Origin: Rhizobium sp. BK418
GTDB taxonomy: Bacteria; Pseudomonadota; Alphaproteobacteria; Rhizobiales; Rhizobiaceae
Assembly (NCBI RefSeq): GCF_004341105.1
Contig: NZ_SLZK01000006.1
Coordinates: forward strand, 62,001 to 126,000
DNA: 64,000 nt
Direction of reading: 5' to 3'
Of this stretch, positions 60,016 to 64,000 are shown piece by piece. The translations under genes and the position numbers were made by a program. Positions within the stretch are counted from its first letter, which is position 1; each line of letters opens with the position of its first letter. The notes beneath the pieces were generated by a model. That model ran no database searches, was not told where the DNA came from, and was given only the letters and a program-made list of their open reading frames with translations.

Positions 60016-61281
60016 TTAGCTGCGCGGCAGCATGCCTTCGACGTCGGAGGCTGCGTCGTCGAGGGCTTCCTTCGGCTCGGCCGAACCGTCGACGATGCGC
60101 GACAGGTTGTCGACGATCGTCTGGGTGACCTTGACGCCGTTGGTGCCCGGGAAGGCATACCACGGGATCATGCGCGGCATCTGGCTGAGGCCCGCCTGGA
60201 AGAGTGGGTTCTTCTTATAGAAGTCGCCGAGATATTCGGCCGACTTGGCGGCAAGTTCGTTGTTCGGAACGTAGCCGGTGCCGGGAACGACGACCGAGGC
60301 GCCATAGGGGCCGGCCGCGAACTTGGCGAACTTCCAGGCGGCTGCCTGCTTGTCTGCATCCTTGGTGAGGATGACGACGGCATTGCCGCCGGTCGGCAGA
60401 TGGCCTTTGTCGGGATCGATCAGCGGGATTTGGGCGGTGCGCAGATCGAACTTGGTGCCGACATTCTTGATCGTGTTGACGAGTGCGCCGGTGGTCTGGA
60501 ATTCGAAGCCGACTTTGCCGGCCGCGAAGGCCTGTTCACCGGCTGCCTTGGTGAAGACCGGCATGCCGCCTTCCTTGACGAAGCGGCTGATCAGTTCGAC
60601 GGCTTTCTGGCCTTCAGGACCGTTGAAGGCGACCTTCTGCTCGTCGTCGCTCAGCATCTTCCCGCCGGCGCCGAAGAGGAGGGCGGAGAACATCCAGTCG
60701 TCACCCTGCCAGCGGAAGTCCATGCCGTCGACGCCGTTGCCGAGTGCCTTGATCTTGCCGGCGAGCGCGATCACTTGATCCCAGGTCTTCGGCGGGCTAT
60801 CCGGATTGCCGCCGGCTGCCTTCACGAGATCGGCATTGTAGTACATGATCGGGTTGGAGGTCGCGAAAGCCAGGCCAACCTGCTTGCCGTTGACCTGCGC
60901 GAGCTTCAGGATCGTATCCGAGAAGCCCTGCTCGGCCATATTGCCTTCTTTCTGGACGAGCGGCGTCATGTCGATGGCGACATTGCGCTCGTTCAGCATG
61001 CGCAGGCGGTTCAGGCCGATGAAGGTGATGTCGGGCATTTCGGACGTGCCGGCCTGACGCAGGATCAGCTGGATGCCGTCTTCATAGGTTGCCGAGGGGG
61101 CGGCGAACTGGATCTTGATATCAGGGTTTTCTTCCATGAACTTCTTCGAGATCGTGTCCATCACGTCCTTGAAGAAACCCGGCATCGGGTAGTGGATCGT
61201 CAGCGTCGTTTCGGCATGGGCCGGCATTGCTGCCGCCACGGACAGAGCCGCTGCTGCGAGGAACTGGGTGAAATGCTTCAT
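60016..61281 (-). CDS. Sugar ABC transporter substrate-binding protein (CUT1 type)
   Basis: Periplasmic binding protein, 421 residues. Signal peptide HFTQFLAAAALSVAAAMPAH with cleavage after AHA, then ETTLTIHYPMPGFFKDVMDT. NPDIKIQFAAPSATYEDGIQ near residue 52 and PTGGNAVVILTKDADKQAAA near residue 310 fit the UgpB-like family. RBS AGGAGAA. Last gene of a four-gene importer operon (ATPase, permease, permease, binding protein). Ligand unknown; the family includes glycerol-3-phosphate and oligosaccharide binders. Confidence 0.88.
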   Translation of the reverse strand: MKHFTQFLAAAALSVAAAMPAHAETTLTIHYPMPGFFKDVMDTISKKFMEENPDIKIQFAAPSATYEDGIQLILRQAGTSEMPDITFIGLNRLRMLNERNVAIDMTPLVQKEGNMAEQGFSDTILKLAQVNGKQVGLAFATSNPIMYYNADLVKAAGGNPDSPPKTWDQVIALAGKIKALGNGVDGMDFRWQGDDWMFSALLFGAGGKMLSDDEQKVAFNGPEGQKAVELISRFVKEGGMPVFTKAAGEQAFAAGKVGFEFQTTGALVNTIKNVGTKFDLRTAQIPLIDPDKGHLPTGGNAVVILTKDADKQAAAWKFAKFAAGPYGASVVVPGTGYVPNNELAAKSAEYLGDFYKKNPLFQAGLSQMPRMIPWYAFPGTNGVKVTQTIVDNLSRIVDGSAEPKEALDDAASDVEGMLPRS

Positions 61282-61306
61282 CGCTCGTTCTCCTGGGTTT
61301 AACCGG

Positions 61307-62146
61307 TCAGCCTTTGAGACCGGTCATGGTGATGCCCTCGACGAAGCGTTTCTGTGCGAGCAGGAAGGCCGCAACGAGGGGAATGGTAATGATGATGGTG
61401 GCGGCCATCAGCGCGCCGTAATCGTCGCCGGCTTCCGCGGCGCGGAAGTTCATGAGGCCGAGCGGCGGAGTGGCATAGCCTGGCTTCGAGATGACGATCA
61501 GCGGCCAATAGAGGTCGTTCCAGTGGGCGACGACCGAAAAGATCGCGAAGGCCGTTACTGCCGGCCAGGCATTCGGCACGATGACGCGCGAGACGATGCC
61601 GAGCTCCGACATGCCGTCGAGACGGGCGGCATGGATTAGATCGTCAGGCATGGCGCGGAAGAACTGCAGGAACAGGAAGATCGCGAATACCGAAATGGTG
61701 AAGGGGGCGACCAGCGCCGTATAGCCGTTGAGCAGCGACAGGCTGTCGAAGGCAACATAGAGCGGCAGCGCCGTCGCATGGATCGGCACCAGCAGGCAGA
61801 GCAGGACCAAAACCATCATCAGCCGGGCGGCGCGGAATCTCAGCTTCGCCATGGCGTAGGCGCAGGGGATTGCGACCAGCACCTGGAAGACGAAGATCAG
61901 CGTGCAGACCACAAGACCGTTCCAGAGCAATGTGCCCATCGCCACCTTGTCGAGCGCCTTGGCAAAATTCTGCACGTAGAAGAAATGCGTCGGGATCAGC
62001 GACAGCGCCGCCGTGAAGATATCGTCCTGCGACTTGCCCGCTGCCGAGATCATGAAAATGTAGGGCGCGAGGAAAATGACGGCGCCGACGATGAGCAGCG
62101 CCAGGCGGATAAGCCGGCCGAGGGTGAAGCGGGGGCTCGTCTTCAT
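61307..62146 (-). CDS. Sugar ABC transporter permease (MalG/UgpE type)
   Basis: Inner-membrane subunit of 279 residues with six hydrophobic segments (LIRLALLIVGAVIFLAPYIF first; NGLVVCTLIFVFQVLVAIPC near residue 75). The EAA loop that contacts the ATPase is near DDLIHAARLDGMSELGIVSR at residue 175. It overlaps the previous permease gene by 4 bp and lies 25 bp before the binding-protein gene. Confidence 0.9.
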   Translation of the reverse strand: MKTSPRFTLGRLIRLALLIVGAVIFLAPYIFMISAAGKSQDDIFTAALSLIPTHFFYVQNFAKALDKVAMGTLLWNGLVVCTLIFVFQVLVAIPCAYAMAKLRFRAARLMMVLVLLCLLVPIHATALPLYVAFDSLSLLNGYTALVAPFTISVFAIFLFLQFFRAMPDDLIHAARLDGMSELGIVSRVIVPNAWPAVTAFAIFSVVAHWNDLYWPLIVISKPGYATPPLGLMNFRAAEAGDDYGALMAATIIITIPLVAAFLLAQKRFVEGITMTGLKG

Positions 62147-63069
62147 GAATAGTGCACCCGCCGGTCGAGGAAGCGGTATTGCAGGAACATCATGACGACG
62201 AGAATGGCGAGGAAGACCACCGTCATGGCGGAGGCATAGCCGACCTTCATGTAGACGAAACCCTCCTGATAGATGGTGAAGAGCAGGATTTCGGAGGCGT
62301 GATTAGGACCGCCATCGGTTAGCGTCTTCACAGTTTCGAAGGTCTTCACCGCATTGATGATGCTGATCGTGGTGACGAAGAGCGCCGTCGGCCCGAGCAT
62401 CGGCCAGGTGACGAGGAAGAAGCGGTCGAGCGAGGATTTGGCACCGTCGATCTCGGCGGCGGCATAAAGCTCGCGCGGGATCGCCGTCAGGCCGGCGAGA
62501 AACAAGACCATGTTGAATCCCACCGTCTGCCACACGCCGATGATCGACAGGCTGTAAAGCGCAGCCGCCGAAGAGCCGAGCCAGTTTGGTTTCGGCAGGC
62601 CTGCGAGACCGAGCAGCGCATTGAGCGGGCCGATGGTCGGGTGAAAGAGATATTGCCAGACGGTCGCCATGGCGACGATCAACGAGACGGCGGGCAGGAA
62701 GTAGGCGGTGCGAAAGAAGCTCTTTCCCCAGCCCTCGCTCTCGATCAGCATGGCGACGCCGAGGCCGAGCAGGATCGAGACGGGTGCGACAATCGCCGTA
62801 TAGACCGTCGTGTTCCATAGGGATTTGCGGAAGGTGCGGTCGGTGAAGAGCTCGACGTAGTTCTCGAAGCCGACGAAGCGGATCTTGCCGACGCCGAGTT
62901 CGAAATCGGTAAAGCCGAGAACGAGAACTGCGACGATCGGCAAGAGCACGAAGAGGATGATCAGGACGATCGCTGGCAGGGCCAGCAACCAAGCAGTTCG
63001 CGCCTCGCGGTGCTCATGCCGGACGGAGGAAGCGACCGGCCGAATCTCGCCTGCGGCGATACTAGCCAT
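62143..63069 (-). CDS. Sugar ABC transporter permease (MalF/UgpA type)
   Basis: Inner-membrane subunit, 308 residues starting MASIAAGEIRPVASSVRHEH. Hydrophobic segments include WLLALPAIVLIILFVLLPIV near residue 28 and TAIVAPVSILLGLGVAMLIE near residue 95; the EAA-type loop is at ELYAAAEIDGAKSSLDRFFL near residue 205. The start was placed at 63069 because it gives the usual N-terminus and follows the ATPase stop closely; the open frame extends 58 codons upstream into the ATPase gene without an RBS. Confidence 0.88.
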   Translation of the reverse strand: MASIAAGEIRPVASSVRHEHREARTAWLLALPAIVLIILFVLLPIVAVLVLGFTDFELGVGKIRFVGFENYVELFTDRTFRKSLWNTTVYTAIVAPVSILLGLGVAMLIESEGWGKSFFRTAYFLPAVSLIVAMATVWQYLFHPTIGPLNALLGLAGLPKPNWLGSSAAALYSLSIIGVWQTVGFNMVLFLAGLTAIPRELYAAAEIDGAKSSLDRFFLVTWPMLGPTALFVTTISIINAVKTFETVKTLTDGGPNHASEILLFTIYQEGFVYMKVGYASAMTVVFLAILVVMMFLQYRFLDRRVHYS

Positions 63070-64000
63070 GGGCCTTCTCCCTGCTGGCGTTGGCCGCAAC
63101 GGCTGCGGCAGGAAGCCGGCGTCCGTCCGCCGCAAAGACCATGGCCTTATCAGGGGCGAAGGAAAGCCCGACGGCCGTGCCGGCGGCAAGGCCCGCAGCT
63201 TCGGTTGGCGCGAGCTTGGCAAGCACGATCTCGCCAATTGCATTCAGCCGGCAGAACAGGATCACCTCGAAGCCGAGGAATTCCATGCGCTCGATACGGG
63301 CGGGCAGCGAGATCTCGCCGTCTGCGGCAAGCCGCATGAATTCCGGACGGATACCGATCGTCACGTCGGGGCCGGATGACGCCGGTTCGTCCAGTGCCAG
63401 CCTGATATTGCCAAAAGCGACCGCTCCATTCTCGACGCGTGCCGGCAGCAGATTGATGCGTGGCTGGCCGACGAAGCGGGCGACCTCGACATGGGCGGGA
63501 TCGTCATAGATGACCTGGGGTGCTGCAAGCTGCAGCAGCTGGCCGCCGATCATCACGGCGACACGATCGGCCATGGAGAGCGCTTCGGCCTGATCGTGGG
63601 TGACGTAAACCGTCGGGACACCGGCGCGGCGATGTAATTCGACGATCTCGCCGCGGGCATGAACGCGCAGATTGGCGTCGAGGTTCGACAGCGGCTCGTC
63701 CATCAGGAAGACGCTCGGATGGCGCACCATGGCGCGGGCAAGTGCGACGCGCTGCCGCTGGCCGCCAGACATCTGGCCAGGCTTGCGATCCAAGAGATGG
63801 TCGATCTTCAGCGCCTTGGCCATTTCCTGCACATCGCGCGAAATCCCTGTCCGAATGGCGCGGTAGCCGGGCATGATCGGACCGAGGAAGGGCAGGCGCT
63901 GCGCACGGCTCAAGCGCCGCATGGCGAGCGGCACGGCGATATTCTGCCCTGCGGTCAGATGCGGATAGAGCGCGTAGGACTGGAAGACCATGGCGATGTT
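63062..64000 (-). CDS. Sugar ABC transporter ATP-binding protein (partial at the right edge)
   Basis: ATPase subunit of the UgpC type. The N-terminal part with Walker A lies outside the window. Visible are the Q-loop (MVFQSYALYPHLTAGQNIAV), signature MSGGQRQRVALARAM, Walker B VFLMDEPLSNLDANLR and switch VTHDQAEALSMA, then a TOBE domain. Between Q-loop and signature sits a longer insert than usual (RRLSRAQRLPFLGPIMPGYR). First gene of the importer operon on the minus strand; its stop overlaps the second permease start region by 8 bp. Confidence 0.92.
   Translation of the reverse strand, partial: NIAMVFQSYALYPHLTAGQNIAVPLAMRRLSRAQRLPFLGPIMPGYRAIRTGISRDVQEMAKALKIDHLLDRKPGQMSGGQRQRVALARAMVRHPSVFLMDEPLSNLDANLRVHARGEIVELHRRAGVPTVYVTHDQAEALSMADRVAVMIGGQLLQLAAPQVIYDDPAHVEVARFVGQPRINLLPARVENGAVAFGNIRLALDEPASSGPDVTIGIRPEFMRLAADGEISLPARIERMEFLGFEVILFCRLNAIGEIVLAKLAPTEAAGLAAGTAVGLSFAPDKAMVFAADGRRLPAAAVAANASREKAHG

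Noticed and set aside
59902-61302. Plus-strand open frame of 466 codons opposite the binding-protein gene
   Set aside because: The minus strand encodes a signal peptide and a full solute-binding protein; the plus frame is its antisense image.
1-64000. CRISPR arrays, tRNA or rRNA genes, insertion sequences
   Set aside because: No regularly spaced repeats, tRNA-like cloverleaf, rRNA sequence or transposase gene was seen on reading both strands; a tRNA or CRISPR search program would be decisive.

Overview
The window looks like part of a large secondary replicon (chromid or megaplasmid) of a Rhizobium-type alphaproteobacterium. The case rests on repABC replication genes, a complete aerobic cobFGHIJKLM cluster, a nadABC operon under a NadQ-type repressor, many sugar ABC transporters each paired with a LacI-family regulator, and high-GC codon use. 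Secondary replicons of the Rhizobium etli p42e type are known to carry nad and cob genes. The assignment is inference, since no database search was possible.

Layout. 1-1195: a repA gene reading leftwards out of the window, with a parS-like palindrome upstream. 1394-8439: cobalamin genes, with cobK on the opposite strand. 8447-14088: an inositol/rhizopine-like module (IolI-like isomerase and LacI regulator, divergent from a MocD-like oxygenase, a Rieske ferredoxin, a ferredoxin reductase and a degenerate PanB homologue). 14122-14674: a parDE pair with a broken toxin. 14832-19213: nadQ and nadABC. 19234-27505: a CUT1 sugar transporter with two VOC proteins, an aldo/keto reductase, a LacI regulator and a sugar isomerase. 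27825-32369: a probable TfuA-YcaO peptide-modification (RiPP) locus with a BTAD/TPR regulator and a 47-residue candidate precursor. 33054-37265: an L-fuconate-type catabolic cluster with an IclR regulator. 37266-41846: a second, complete repABC operon with two parS sites, an antisense RNA and a candidate oriV. 42218-44891: two polysaccharide genes. 44947-47417: an SDR/TetR pair and an L,D-transpeptidase. 47664-57228: a CUT2 sugar transporter with DhaK/DhaL kinase subunits, a racemase-like protein and an aldo/keto reductase. 57308-58865: a small DUF551-like protein and a sterol-desaturase-type hydroxylase. 58953-64000: a LacI regulator and a second CUT1 transporter that runs off the right edge.

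How it works together. CobG-M and CobF cover most steps from precorrin-2 to hydrogenobyrinic acid. NadA-B-C make nicotinate mononucleotide from aspartate, probably under NadQ acting at two operators just before nadA. The other modules look like separately regulated catabolic islands, with visible repeated or palindromic operator candidates beside their regulators.

Main points of interest. There are two divergent rep loci 37 kb apart with different parS cores. The TfuA-YcaO locus has an undescribed candidate precursor. A PanB-fold protein without the usual metal and substrate residues sits next to a MocDEF-like demethylase system. An intact ParD antitoxin sits beside a doubly damaged ParE toxin gene.
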